Shown: positions 11,935 to 24,470 of the stretch, one piece after another
Position numbering within the stretch: position 1 is the stretch's first letter
Layout: the number at the start of each line of letters is the position of its first letter
NCBI GenBank assembly: GCA_004352715.1
Contig: SCFE01000043.1
Span: 1,164,017-1,228,016 of the forward strand
Direction: 5' to 3'
DNA from: Hofstenia miamia
Taxonomy: Eukaryota; Xenacoelomorpha; Acoela
Length of the DNA: 64,000 bases
Notes under the pieces: model-generated
What the model was told of the DNA's origin: nothing
Databases searched by the model: none
Seen by the model: the letters and a program-made list of their open reading frames with translations, nothing else
Translations under genes and position numbers: made by a program

Positions 11935-13066
11935 ATGTCCCATAAGTTAGGACGACTTTTTATTAATGATAATTCTATCTCTATGTCGAATAATAATAAA
12001 TTATATCTTTCAGGTAAAAGTATTTTTACATGGAGCTAGAGATTGTCTACAATTTGATACATAAACCTAATCCATAAGGTAAAAACTAGCAGTGCGATAG
12101 CATTCCGAAATCGGTTAGTTGATATAGTCGAAAAACCCTATAAATAAAGTTATAATAAATTAATAACGGAAGGGAATAGTAAGTATAAATATAATAGAAA
12201 CATTGGGATATAGAACTAAAGAAGCTCTAAAGAATGGTGAAAAGAGCTAAGGAATTGGATAAGAATTGGCAGAGGAATGGCTATCTAAAGATACATAGTA
12301 GAAATATCGAAGTAATTGAAACTGTTATAAAACAGATATTCCATTTCTTGGAAATATTCTTAAATAAAACCGCAAGATTGAACTAGGAGGCCTTCAAGTT
12401 GATCCTTATGAATATTTTTTTACATGTTCCTTAGAATAATTGTTAGAAATTACGTAATCGTTACAATAGAGTTTTGAAATATATATTTTCTTTACCTTGT
12501 TTTCTTTTTATAGGAGTCGTTCGAACGATTTTAGTTGGCGACAAAAATTGGTGATAAAAGTTGTTCGTGCAGCATAGTGTTACATCAACTTTTTAAATTT
12601 CAGTTACTTCATTATAAAACATTTAAGAAAGAATTACAAGAATATCCGAATATGCAGGAATATTTAAAATAAGAAATATAAATATTGTTCATTTAACATA
12701 ACAGTTGAACTAAAATATTAAAAAAAATTTCAATATTACACTTTTGGAATATGCAGCAGCAACAAGCTATTTTATGTTATATTTAATGTCTATTATGAAA
12801 CAATATTGTTTCAATATCTGTATTCGTATTTTCTTGAATATTATTGAACCGCGCCTGGTGAAATGTGCTTGTTTACATTCCTAAATGAGTGATCGTAATA
12901 CCCCGTTTACACGTGACATGAGACATGCATGTCTTGTNTTTTTTACATGTTCCTTAGAATAATTGTTAGAAATTACGTAATCGTTACAATAGAGTTTTGA
13001 AATATATAATTTCTTTACCTTGTTTTCTTTTTATAGAAGTCGTTGTAACTTATGGGACAGACTGTA
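11929..13066. mobile_element. Mariner-type MITE disrupted by a mis-assembled block
   Basis: The left end reads GTATGTCCCATAAGTTAGGA after a TA tract. The right end, inverted, reads GTCTGTCCCATAAGTTACAA, also next to TATATA. The block 12,522-12,937 inside it is a copy of 11,326-11,741, and 12,939-13,044 repeats about 12,415-12,521, with a single N at the joint. The real element is therefore probably about 0.6 kb. No transposase is seen. Confidence 0.65.
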
Positions 13067-13728
13067 TATATATACACGGGCTTTGGATAAAAAATATTAA
13101 AATATCTACAAGGAGCTGGATACAAAAAAAATGTAATAACTTCTTCATACTGATTGCACATATTCATCCCCCTAAAAACTATCTAAATTAATGAAATCAC
13201 ATTAAAAATACGATAGTTATTGAGCTATTGCGGCCTTTTTAATGGTATGTAACCTGCGTCGATGTGTATATTTTCATTGGAGAGCAGATTATCACTGTGC
13301 ACGAATGATGAATAAGAATGATGCTGTTTACTTTGAAATTAAACCAAACATCATAATTGCCTGCACTGTTTAAACAATACTTGAGTTCGCAAAGCTACGC
13401 TGTGATCGACTTCCCAATCTAATCACTATTTTATGTTCAAATGTTTTTGTTTACTACCAAGGATTCTTTTTGATGAGTTAATTGATTTAATTTAATGCTG
13501 ATACGCAAGTATACAAAAGAAATGCCTACATAGTGTTGTGTTTATTTTAACATAAAAATGTACAAATCATGATTATTAATTCTATAAACCTAGCTAATTT
13601 TAAATTTTACAGTCTGAAATGAACTCTGAAAATGATTGATATTATAGCTTAAATTGTTTATTTATCTTTGAATGTGATAATTACTAGAAAGTTGGAGAAA
13701 TATTTCTCCGACAAAAATGTTGGTCGGA
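13067..13728. other. Gene-free stretch
   Basis: No gene or repeat boundary was recognised between the two MITEs. Confidence 0.4.
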
Positions 13729-13990
13729 GCACCCTTCTACACGAACAACTTTTGTCATTTAATTACTTCACGACTAAAGTTGACGGAAGCGGTGCTACAC
13801 GAACAATTTTTATTGTCCAATTTTTGTTGCACCGAACGGACAACTTTTGTCGCCAACTTTAGTTGGACCGAACGAACAGCTTTAGTCTAGATAATTACTC
13901 CCGATTTTAGTTGTGGAAGAGGGTTGGTAAACGAACGATTTTCGTTGGCCAAAAAGAATCGGCGACAAAAGTTGTTCGTATAGCATGGGC
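13729..13990. mobile_element. MITE with ACGAACAACTTTTGTCG ends, copy 2
   Basis: This is the same family as 11,153-11,380. The right end, read inverted, is GCCCATGCTATACGAACAAC, and the left end has CTACACGAACAACTTTTGTC. Internal copies of the 14-bp motif alternate in orientation. Non-coding. Confidence 0.75.
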
Positions 13991-14149
13991 TTAAGTTTGG
14001 ATGATTTAGCAGTTGAAAGGAGAAGTTGAAGTAATATTTGAATCAAAAATTGGTAAATTATGATATATTTTTTATAATGATTACGTTTTTATTTCGAGGA
14101 CATGATGATGTTAGCTGGAATATTATGTGAATTGTGTTGTGGTATAATA

Positions 14150-14897
14150 CAGGGTGATTTATAATAATGAGACCTAATTTTATCTTTAAAAACTCACTAA
14201 TTATTGGATGGATTTTATGGAACAAAGCACAAAACATATTGAAAATACTAGTTCTATTTTGCTATTTCTAAAATATACTATTTTGTCCGTTACTTTACTA
14301 ACTGCACATCACTGCACTGGTGAAAAAGATAAAAAATATTACACTAACATACCCCTTTACAGCACTCCTTCAACAGGCTGTACAGAAGCATTTCAGTCGT
14401 TACAGCATAAGCAGTTCTTTCTGTGACAACCTGAACTAACAAACAGCTCATCTTCATAATAACTTCTAATGTCGAACATGGAAGCACAATAATAACCCAG
14501 CGAAGTTTCACGAAGTTGGGAGAAATTTTATCCGAATACTGTGAACATGGGTATTTTGTATGAGCATTTTTCAGGAAAATTGATTTCAAGATTTGGTGAT
14601 ACTGAATGGATACCTAAAACGAAGAGTTTGCCGTTAAAACCGGTAATTACAGACCAAATCTAAACAGAAATTCGACAAACTGGAACAGAATTCATTAGTG
14701 CAGTGATTAGCAGTTTACGAAATCAGGTCAATTTTTGTTTGCCTTTAAGAGGGAAAAACACATGAAAAACATTGTAGTTGTAATTAAAAATAACTAAATA
14801 AAACTAGTATTTTTCAAGGTTTTGTTCATTAAAATCCATCCAATAATTAGATCGTTATTAAATATTTGCTTAGGTCTCATCATTAAAAAACACCCTG
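14150..14897. mobile_element. Mariner-like non-autonomous element with long TIRs
   Basis: The element runs from CAGGGTGATTTATAAT to its inverted partner CAGGGTGTTTTTTAAT, with TA on both outer sides. An inner block, ATTATTGGATGGATTTTA, is also repeated in inverted orientation, so each arm is about 75 bp. The interior is about 0.6 kb with no intact transposase. CAGGGTG ends and TA targets are typical of mariner elements. Confidence 0.8.
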
Positions 14898-14899
14898 TA

Positions 14900-15990
14900 T
14901 GATTATAAGGACATACATTTTATTTTTTGAGATATAATCCCCCTATATAGGTCCATGACTATAGTGACCGCCCACTTTGAAAAGCGTTTATCTATAAATG
15001 CTATTTTCAATTTTTGAGAATTCAGATTTTTTGGATCTCACTCTAGCAAGGCGATTGCATCCATTTCTGTTCAATGTTATTTAAACTACGGGCTCTTTTA
15101 TAAAGTGCATTATTTTAAATGGTAAATATGGTTAGCAACATTCATTTCTGCAATAGGAATGCCTTTGAGAACAACATTCTTTAGAAATTTGGTGACAACA
15201 GTAATATTTGAAGGATTTACAATCAGAATTGTCCTCCAGATGATATAATTTAACTGTATACTAAACAACGACTTTCATGTAAAGGTAAGGCGTGTATAAG
15301 TTAATAAATTTCAATATATAAAATTTCCCAGGTTTTCCATACTTCTCTTGTCAAGATAAGCGTTTAAATTTTCCGAGTATTAAAATTAAATTACATGTAA
15401 ACAGTTCAATGACATAACATTAAATTTAATGGAAACTTCACAAGGGGAATAACCAAACTTAGGAAAGTCTATATGATTTTTCTTAATTTTTAAGTGCTAC
15501 AAAATTGTGCTGAGAATGAGGCTATAACTATAAAATTGGAAGATATTTCAGGGATTTTACCCCTTGCGAGTAAAAATAGGTTGTAGAAAGCAGAGTTAAC
15601 ATTACAACTACATAAAAACATGAAAAAATTGTGTGGTTTTAAAAGTAGAAACAGCTTTTTAGAACAGGTTTGTCCACTCCACCTTACTACAACAGCTCAA
15701 CCCCGATAAATAGGTCACCCCGCTTAGCGCCAAAAATTGAGTTGTAAAATTGTGGAGCTAAATCGGAGTTATTCTGGAGTTATGAATTTATATTCTATAT
15801 ATTCAACCAGTATAAAAATTACATTAAAACTAGAAATTATATAATACAAAAGAACTATTAATATTTGCTAACCTTTCGCGAAACACATTTATACCTATTA
15901 CAAAATTTGTAACACAAATTTTTTGACTTTCTAGAAAATGTCTTCAAAAAAATATTTGAAAGCATCAAAAATAAATTTTTGCGCAGTTGA
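14900..15990. other. Gene-free stretch
   Basis: Nothing recognisable apart from short open frames without homology. The right limit is set by the 3' tail of the minus-strand LINE. Confidence 0.4.
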
Positions 15991-16286
15991 GTTAGATAGA
16001 TAGATAATCGTATATTTATAAAAAAGGCAAAAATTACAACTGTATACACTTAGGATAAGACACTTAGGATGAAAGATGACCAGCTGTGCCATCTTATCTA
16101 TTGTTATAACAAACAGAAAAAGGTATGAACTGATCGTCTCATAACAGAGTCCTAAAACAATCCTGTTGAAAACGTCTTCCCCTACGGGACAAATGTGAAG
16201 CTGGGATAAGACAGTTCAAACTGTGATCCTGAGACAGTGCGGCTTTAAACATTTTAGCTGTAAGGTAATACCGTCGATGTTCAATG

Positions 16287-18611
16287 CTAATAATGTCTAT
16301 ACCAGAATGTCCAATTATTTTGTAGACCTTCTGTCTGGAATCGGTCGTTCAAATAGTTTGGTAATCTCGGAAAAAGTTGGCAGGTGTAATTTAACAGTGT
16401 CACAATCAAGGATGTGTACACCGTATACAGCGTGGCAGAGTCCAAGATTGGTCTTAGAATTCTCAGTACAAACAAGCGTTGAGATGCCTTTGCCAAAACG
16501 TAGTCAACGTGCTCATTCCATTTGAGGTTGTTTTGTATCACCACACCCAACAGCTTGATAGATGCCACAGTTGAGAGATCATCTGGTACGCTTAATACCG
16601 TCGTGCCAAACAGCATCTGCTTTGACTTGGCAAGGTTTAAGTGCAGTAGGTTGGCCCTACACCATATCTGTATGTTTTGAAATTCAGATGAAATGTATGC
16701 GTAATCGCGATGAATGGCTGATATGCTGGTAATGTCATCGGCATATTTGAATATGTGATTTCCATTTTGACTTGGCTGTAAATCTGATATGTAGCGTCCA
16801 AATAACCATGGCCTGATGACGGATCCCTTTCGAACGCCAGTGTCTATCTTGTAATGTTTTGTGCGTAGAATCCCAATTTCCATTCGGAAAGATCGGTTTG
16901 TCAGGTAAGATGCCAACCATTTAATAAAACCAATAGGTAATCCATCCCTTAATAGTTTGTCCAGCAGGATTTTATGATTAACAGTGTCAAAGGCTTTAGA
17001 AAAGTCATAAGCCTGTAGAAGGATTGCATGGATCTCTTTTTTATCCAGCCATGAGCGAGATTAAGGCTATGCTTGTAGATGATTTGTTCCTGTATGCAAA
17101 TTGTTGATCATCCAGAAGCACATTGTTTTTGACATGTCTTAGTGCAATTTTTTCAATAAGCTTGGCGGGAACAGATAGGAGAGTAACGGGTCTCAAACTC
17201 GATAGATTAACCGGCGACGTTTTAGGTATCGCGCTTACGATTCCCAGTTTCCATCTTGTTGGAAATTTTCTCATTGATAGGCTCGAATTAACGATGTGCG
17301 CTACCGGTTCAGCAAAAAACAAGGAAGCATCTTTGTACAGACGTGTTGGAATAGCATCTTCCCCGGTTGCTTTGCGTGGATTTAGACGGTGAAGATATTC
17401 ATGTATCTCGAAAGGGGCGACACGTGGATTCCAGTCGTCATCGTTAACTAGCCAATCATCATTTAGGGAGCATTCTGCGTCGCTTCTATAAGTAATTTCA
17501 GCAAATTTAGCAGTTATCTCTTCAAGAGTGCAAAGCGGATTTGGCCTCAATAGGGAGGACAATCCACCAGATTTCCATGTTCCTCAGATGTCATTGACAC
17601 ATTCCCATATTCTGTCCGCCCTTTTGCAGCGGTTAGCCTATGACAGCTTACTAGCCTTGATAGATGCCTCCAGTTTTCTAGAATAGTGATGGAACAGCGC
17701 GTCGTTCTTACCAAAATACAGCTGCTTTTTCTCATATAACCTCTTTATCAGCGGTGTGATCCAGGCCGGATCATTATCACTTATCACTACTTGCTCATGG
17801 AGGATAACACTAAGTGCTTCTTCCATGATACGGTAAAAAATGTCTACCTTCGGATCCAAGTCTCTCGCAGAGTACATTGGTGAAAAGTCCACATTGGCAC
17901 CTTATGCACAAAATTTTGAACATGTGAGCTGCGCATATCATATAGCAAGTGCGGAATGCTACCAGTAACTTGTGGATTGCCATGTTGCTCAGCAACGCAT
18001 ACAGAGTGCTTACTAAGTCCCAGACGCGGTAGAACTTGGCCAGGAGAGTACAGGTGAAAGCTGTTGTTGAACAACAATTTGGTCGATTGTTACGCCGCCA
18101 TGTGTTGGTAGCTTAATAAATTATTACATGTCAATTTCTCTCATGATGATTTCCAGGTGCGAGTTGGTGAAAGATTGATTAAAGTCGGCCGCAAGGATAA
18201 TTGTAAGATTTGGATCACCTAGCAAGTGCTCATCAACGATGTCAATTATGAAATCAGCCGTCAAGGATGGCGGAATATATAAACAAAGAAAAAAACACTT
18301 TACTTTAGATATCACTGCGGCAACTGCTTCAATCTCTCGAGGTTTTTTTGGTAGATTAACGCGTTGATAATTGCCATTCGTTTATGTATCCAAACACCTC
18401 CGTCTCGGTCGCGCCGGTCATCTCGTAATGGAGCACCATACGGAGACAAAGAGAAAACCTTGTTTTCATGCTTCTCAGTGCGCAGCTGTTTTCGCATACA
18501 GCCATTATGTCCGCATTTGTGTCCACACAGAGAAGCTTGAGTTGATCCAATTTGTTTGCTATTGATTGAGCATTTGATAAAACTATTTTTGGGAGTCTTC
18601 TTGTGTCGCAA
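16287..18611 (-). pseudogene. LINE ORF2: AP-type endonuclease and reverse transcriptase remnant
   Basis: Fragments in different frames line up in the order expected. An endonuclease part (18,611-18,124) has a DTNADIMAVCE phrase and a YIPP...ADFN motif. A linker (17,892-17,638) has NDPAWITPLIKRL. The reverse transcriptase (17,562-16,287) shows NPRKATGEDAIPTRLYK, a RPVTLLSVPAKLIEKI stretch, DQQFAYR and the catalytic KYADDITSI near 16,740. Several frameshifts and stops separate the pieces. Confidence 0.85.
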
Positions 18612-18652
18612 GGATAGGATTCTTCTTGTGTATGAAGGGAATCCGCATGTAG

Positions 18653-19430
18653 TCAGGCCTTATTCAAGGACCACAACCACTCATGCGCTTCATCATTCAA
18701 ATTGAAACGTCTAAAGACCGTATGGGCTGGCCAAAATTCTCCAGATGCGATTAGCTCAGCGTCTTTTCCATCAAATAAGCAGTGAAAGGACTTCCATTGT
18801 GAAGCTTCACGGGATACCTGTCTTATTTGTTGGAGTGGAGCTCCATTAGCTTTACAATGTTCGCGTATCTGCTCGATTTTAGTTTCTTTGTGCACTCTTC
18901 CTAGTAAAATGTGTCTTCGTGGTGGAGGTTTGGGAATACTGGAAAAATCTGATTAGGCTTGAATTGGTCATGTTCCAATGATCGTTTCTCGGGCCGTCGC
19001 TTCTTTTGAACTATAGTGAACTCATCTCCCGCGTGCAGTCGAACTTCGATTTCCCAATCTGATGTCCGGGATCAGAAGAAAAACTGGCGTTTCTTTGCCG
19101 TGGTACCGAAGAATGAGAAGCAGGCTCAATCCGCGAGAAGGTAGGTCTGTTTAACAGCCGAAACTCAGCCATTTCCTTTCTCATGGTTTCAACTGCGGTT
19201 GTTACCAATTTTGCCAGAGACTCCATTTTTTGTTCAATCATGTATGTAATATTCTCTGATGGTGAGCCAGAAGAGTAGCACTGATCGCATGTCCAAGACA
19301 AAGCGCCTTTAGATATAATCGGATTGTAGCCAATACAAGTGTAGTGAACGCCATTGACTTTGCACATAGCGCATGTAAAATATTGATTGTTCTCGTCACA
19401 ACAGTGAGAGCAAATTAAACAACCGACCAT
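18653..19430 (-). pseudogene. LINE ORF1 with PHD-like zinc finger
   Basis: From an ATG at 19,430 the protein starts with a cysteine-rich finger of the pattern C..C, C..C, H..C, C..C (CLICSHCC ... CAMCKVNGVHYTC ... CDQC), followed by a helical stretch. The first frame stops at 19,011. A second segment (18,895-18,653) contains a FDGKDAELIASGEFWPAH phrase of the kind found downstream in such ORF1 proteins. PHD-like fingers are known in ORF1 of CR1-type LINEs, where they are thought to help nucleic-acid or chromatin binding. The break makes it non-functional. Confidence 0.7.
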
Positions 19431-19807
19431 ATTAGTTGAATGCTGTGTGAGTTGTAGATATTCCGAAATAGTACCTGTAAATAAACATACAAGCACATTT
19501 CGTACATTCTGAGATACACAAAAATAGTACAATTTTCTAAATTGTGGAAAACTTTATAAGACATTAGAATTTTAGGTCTAGCTAAAGTACCCTGATTTTC
19601 GAATAATAAATAAATATAAACAGTTACCAAAAAAATTGATTTTCCATGCAAATATTACATCCCGAATTGAGTTCTCTATTGCAAATGGCAATAGTCTGAA
19701 ATTTGATACAAATTGCATTTTTAAGTATTTGATAACACAATTATATCATGCTCAGCTTGAAAAAATCAGGTGGAACATCCCCTATTTAACACTACCTGAT
19801 GACAAAT

Positions 19808-20711
19808 AAGTTGTTTAAGGTAGAATTAGTGGCAGGATAGTGGTGAAAATTGACAAACTATACCATATCTCAAAATTTGCATGAGACAACTAATGAGCAT
19901 TCCTCTAAACAATTCTGCTAAAATTGGATGCAGAAAAGGTATTATTTACTGGTAATAAAGCATTTTTCACAACCCCCCTACTTGAAAAATGCTTAGCAAC
20001 CAATATGTTTTTGCTTGGTTACGTGCCTATATTTTCATTATAAAATAATAATTTGACCATAGAAAGCGAATGAACTCATTCAGTAAGCATTACAGAAAGG
20101 AAGTTACAAAGGGATTATTTGGGATAGCAGCTGACATTTCAACCAGACGATGTAAGAATTTTTCAGTTTTTGGCCGTTTTCTCAAAACTAATTTTTTCCA
20201 CTAACCCATGTTTTTTGGTGCATGATTACTAAAAAACTAATACAGATATCATGTTGAAATTTGGTGTATGCATTAAGCATGTATTTGTGCAGGTCCTGTA
20301 CCAAAATAGAGTGGTTTCACTGAATACTTAAAGTTTTATGAAGTTCATGCATACATAATGAGGTTGTAATTTTGAATTCGATCTGACTTCAAAAGTCAAA
20401 ATTTTATAAAAAATACAATTATCATAGCAGACCACTGATTTTGGTACATGCCCTAGAGCAGCTCATAAGCTATCAGCATGCAAAATTTCATTACAATTGC
20501 TTAATATTTGTGGGTACAAGCTTGTACCAAAGTAATGTACCATTTCGGGAACCGTTCGTCCATCTTTGATGACCTAATTTGCATAATTTATGCAAAAAAA
20601 ATTGCAAAAATTTTTTTAGTCTATCAGGATGCTATATGCCAAGTTACAATAGAATTGGTTGAAAAATAATGATTTTAGCCCCTTTACCACTAATTCTACC
20701 TTAAATAACTT
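19808..20711. mobile_element. 904-bp TIR element with 25-bp ends
   Basis: The left end AAGTTGTTTAAGGTAGAATT(AGTGG) and the right end, read inverted, AAGTTATTTAAGGTAGAATT(AGTGG), match at 24 of 25 positions. The interior has no recognisable transposase. The superfamily is unclear because no target duplication could be fixed. Confidence 0.75.
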
Positions 20712-21485
20712 GCACACGACATTTTTTTCAGATTCTAAAATACTAGACACTTAATATGATGTCTGCTTCCATGAATTGTCTGTATATGCCAAACTTACTT
20801 AGCAAAGCACAACAAAATTAAGGTCTTCATAGGAAATAATAATCCGCGTTTTCTTATATGCAACATAAAATAGGATGTTTAACATTCCCTATTTCCCACC
20901 AAGTTAAACATGTATAAGTTGACATTTTCTCCTCCATCCATTTGTAGATTTAAATGACTTAAAAAACAGTCTGAAAAACTGATAATGCGAATGAAACATC
21001 TTGAACTTCTAGTGAATAGGAAATCAACAAATTGCTAGATATTTGTACAATTTCAAACCATATAAATTCTCAATTTGAGAAAACTCAATAGTACTTAAAC
21101 GTGATTGATTTGACAATGAAAGAATTATGATATTCTTTTTGAAATCGATTTCCGTCATATCCATTTGATTAAAAAAGGTGTCATTTTTAAAATACCATTT
21201 GTGCATTGTCCTTTTCGAAGAACATTTTAGAATACAATTCATTGTTTTAAGCGGAATGGCAAAAATCTTAGGCATTAATGGATTATTTTTGACATTCTGT
21301 AATAATACAATATACAAGATTTCACATTATTTTATATCCACACTAATTTTCTTGACGATGTTCTGCATTTGATTTGAGGTACATTTAAAACAAGCATGTC
21401 TGAATGTTTTGAGTAATAAGAAAGCATGAATCTTAAAACTGTTTTTGCAAGTTTTTTCACTATGGGAGAACATAGCAGCAACATA
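20712..21485. other. Gene-free stretch
   Basis: No recognisable feature. Overlapping short frames on both strands lack any known motif. Confidence 0.4.
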
Positions 21486-22172
21486 CAGTACTGGCCTTCA
21501 GTATTGAACCAATAATCACCACAATATATGTCTGCAATGAGAAATACAATAACTTTGATTTTTATCACTAATCTCAATTTTGGCATTTTGATTTCAAATT
21601 TTCATCAAATTTTTTAATGAAAAACATAGTTTTCATCCTATGCCCCTGTGAAGGGGCACCCTAAGAATTATCTTCATAAATATACATGCTATGTAATTAA
21701 AAGTTAAAAATTCGAACTCACAGTAAAAAATTTAGTTTATTCTAAATTTTGTGTAGGAATTTATTCAGAAAATTTGGAAACATTAAGAGTAAAAGTTTGT
21801 AAAAATCCTATTACATCACTGATTTCGAAGTAAATTCATTTAAGGTAATGGATTTTAGCAACATTTGAGAGGTCTATTTTTTAAGACAACGGAATACATT
21901 TGTGCAAAAATTTTAGAATAAACTAATTTTTTTACACTGAATTCGAATTTTTCACTATAAATTACATAACATGATTATTTATGGAGATAATTTTTAGGGT
22001 GCCCCTTCACAGGAGCATAGGATGAAAACTATATTTTTCATTAAAAAATTACATGAAAATTTGAAATCAAAATGCCAAAATTGAGATTAGTGATAAAAAT
22101 CAAAGTTATTGTATTCCTCATTGGATAAATAAATTGTGAATATTAGTGGTTCAATACTTATGGCCAGTACTG
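21486..22172. mobile_element. 687-bp foldback MITE, Tc1/mariner-type
   Basis: The element starts CAGTACTGGCC and ends GGCCAGTACTG, flanked by TA at 21,484-21,485 and 22,173-22,174. Inverted arms continue inward for about 200 bases or more, including a shared CAAAATGCCAAAATTGAGAT block and a GTGCCCCTTCACAG-type block. Only the central part is unique. There is no coding capacity. Confidence 0.88.
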
Positions 22173-22668
22173 TATAACTTATCACCTTAATTTTCAAGTG
22201 AAGGGTCAATGTGCATTTCATCTAATATTATCGAAATATCTAATATAGCATTTGAAAAGTGATAACTGTTTAGAAAGAAACCAGCATTGGCAACTGTTTC
22301 ATGATCTAGGTCATCAAAAATACAGTTTTGAGACAAAGTTGGTACTATTTCACAATTATCCACAAACGCAACTAAATTAATGAGCTCACTCCGAATTTAA
22401 AATACTATCAGTATAAATATATTGACTTACCCTGAAAATTTCATCAGAGTTACACCTATTTCCCACACAAGAGCGATATCGAATTTCAGACAGGTAAATA
22501 CCATATTTAGTTTAGTATGGCTTATATATATATTTAGAAGAAATAATGCAAAAAACCATTTTCACTCAAAAATTTGATTTTAAGTGTGCTAACTAATCAT
22601 AAATATATGGGAGACACAGGTACAAAGACCCCTGGTATCTCTCAAGGCACTTATTTATGCACATTAAC
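22173..22668. other. Gene-free stretch
   Basis: Nothing recognised. It may include the missing 3' part of the adjacent mariner. Confidence 0.35.
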
Positions 22669-23172
22669 TTAGTACATGGAAATATGTCCAAGAGTAAGTA
22701 AATCACCTGGCATAAATATTTTCATTAATGAAGCGAACCGTAAATTTCTACTGCAATTATTATTTTTCAATAGTTGGGGGTAGTCCCTTGCATTCAATTC
22801 CTGCACAATCGCTAACTTGTAAGGGTGAAAATGTAAGTCTTTGTGCAAAATTCGTTTTACTGTATGATCGTTTATTTGGAGAGCAGCTGAATGTTTCTGA
22901 GCAGAGCGGTGTGGGCTTTGCAACATTGCCTGTCTGACTCTTTTAACATTTTCTGGAGTATGCACTGTACGTCGAGGGCAGGCAGGGATTTTTTTCATTA
23001 TTGAGCCTCCTGTTTGAAGATTATTAACCCAACGTAAGATTGTTTCACATGTGGGAAAAGAGTTATTTTGATGAATATTGAATCTACAGTGAAACTCACA
23101 CTGAACCGCGGTAACTGACTCGCCACTCCTCACAAAACAGTCATATGCAAACATGCGGTTTTCCCACTCCAT
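22669..23172 (-). pseudogene. Truncated mariner-type transposase, N-terminal helix-turn-helix part
   Basis: The 167-residue frame matches the N-terminal region of an arthropod mariner-type transposase (the insect-element helix-turn-helix domain): TCETILRWVNNLQTGGS, then CPRRTVHTPENVKRVRQAM, then LQSPHRSAQKHSAAL and RILHKDLHFHPYKLAIVQEL. The DDE catalytic domain that should follow is missing or scrambled past about residue 135. The terminus lies upstream at 23,291-23,299, where the plus strand reads CACCCTGTA. It cannot encode an active enzyme. Confidence 0.85.
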
Positions 23173-23299
23173 GGCACCATGTCAACTCTGAAATGCTATG
23201 AACTGAGAAAGGCTGTGGTACCTGCTGCTTAGCTTTCCCTATCCTATTGCCCGAGTACTAGTCAATAAAAAACACTTGGTTTCCAAGACGCACCCTGTA
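23173..23299 (-). mobile_element. 5' terminal region of the truncated mariner element
   Basis: Read on the minus strand it begins TACAGGGTGCGTCTTGGAAA beside a TA-rich tract and leads into the transposase start. The opposite terminus was not found. Confidence 0.6.
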
Positions 23300-23889
23300 T
23301 ATATATATGTGGATAAAGCGCCTTTGCATAAATTGAAAAATTGGAAAGCAATTTTTCTCGAACTTTCTTTTAAAATTTGATTTTGTGATAAGTCTTAGTT
23401 CGTTTGTGGACATCTTTATTTAATTGTAGTGAAGATCTTTTCCAAAATAATGAGAGGCAATTTAATTTTAATAAGTATTCTAGTGATTCTATATTATGCT
23501 TTTCTAATATTTTTTCTTGATAATTTTTACAGATTGAAAACATTTTTAATTTGGCAATTATAACAAACTTGAATTTTTTTCTTAGTTACATTAGTAGATG
23601 AAAAAGATTACGAAGAGTGTTAATATATGAGATCCAAGAAATATAATCTTCTATTTCATCGGTATATGTGAAACTTAGTTAAAATTTAACACAGTGGACC
23701 ATTTTCTTCGTAGTTGCATTGATCTAGTGTAAATTATAGTTTTTCAATTTCAACACAAAGATAGGACATTTTATTAGGTTTGAAAATAGTTTTCTTCAAC
23801 CCATTGATTCTAAAGGTTCTATTTCTCCGCTTACCTTTTTTATAAACATCAATGAAGTTTTCAATATTCAATTTCATAATATTCAAATT

Positions 23890-24470
23890 CATTTACTTTA
23901 ATAAATGTTCTTTATATTAGATGTATGTAAGAGAGTATCATCTGCAAATTTAACGGATTTAACATCAATTAAGTTAGGAATATCATTTACATATAGATTA
24001 ATTAGCAAGGAACTCAGAATCGATCCCGCACCACTCCTTTATCAAAGTTTGTTATGGCGAATGAATATTTTCACGTATTGAGATTTTTTGAAATAGGATT
24101 GATTAATCATTAAAATTATAAATTTCTCTTAGAATTCTCATTAGTAAAATATGGTTATTGAATTAATGACTTTGATAGACACGTTGTCTAATTTAACCCG
24201 CAAATGATCTATTGCTTCTATTAAAGCATGACTTGTTGATAGTACTTTCCTAAAACCAATTGATGTTTGCTGAAAAGTTTATGATCTATGATGTCATAAG
24301 CTGTTGATACATGAGTTTTTCGAAAATTTTACGTATTCCTGAAAGAAAAGGTATAATGCAGTAATACTCTGATTTATTATTATCGCCTTTTTTAAAAATT
24401 GGAATAACTTCAGCAATTTTTAATTGTTTAGGGAAATATGATTAGTAAATACATTCATTAAATAGATCAT
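23890..24470 (-). pseudogene. Reverse transcriptase fossil of a non-LTR retrotransposon
   Basis: No long open frame remains, but translating the minus strand in shifting frames shows the motifs in order: FPKQLKIAEVIPIFKKGD near 24,430-24,380, a KIFEKLMYQQL stretch near 24,320, LSTSHALIEAIDHLR near 24,230, a degraded GSILSSLLINLYVNDIP near 24,000, and the catalytic FADDTLLH near 23,940. The YADD-type aspartates are retained, but stops and frameshifts make it dead. Flanking sequence to about 25,100 may belong to the same element. Confidence 0.8.

Larger units (their letters stand above)
15991..19475 (-). mobile_element. Decayed non-LTR retrotransposon (LINE), two-ORF CR1/Jockey-like
   Basis: Read on the minus strand the order is ORF1 with a PHD-like finger, then endonuclease, then reverse transcriptase, then a 3' tail of tetranucleotide repeats. 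The tail appears on the plus strand as TAGATAGATAGAT at about 15,993-16,006. All frames are broken, so it cannot move on its own. The 5' limit is approximate. Confidence 0.85.
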
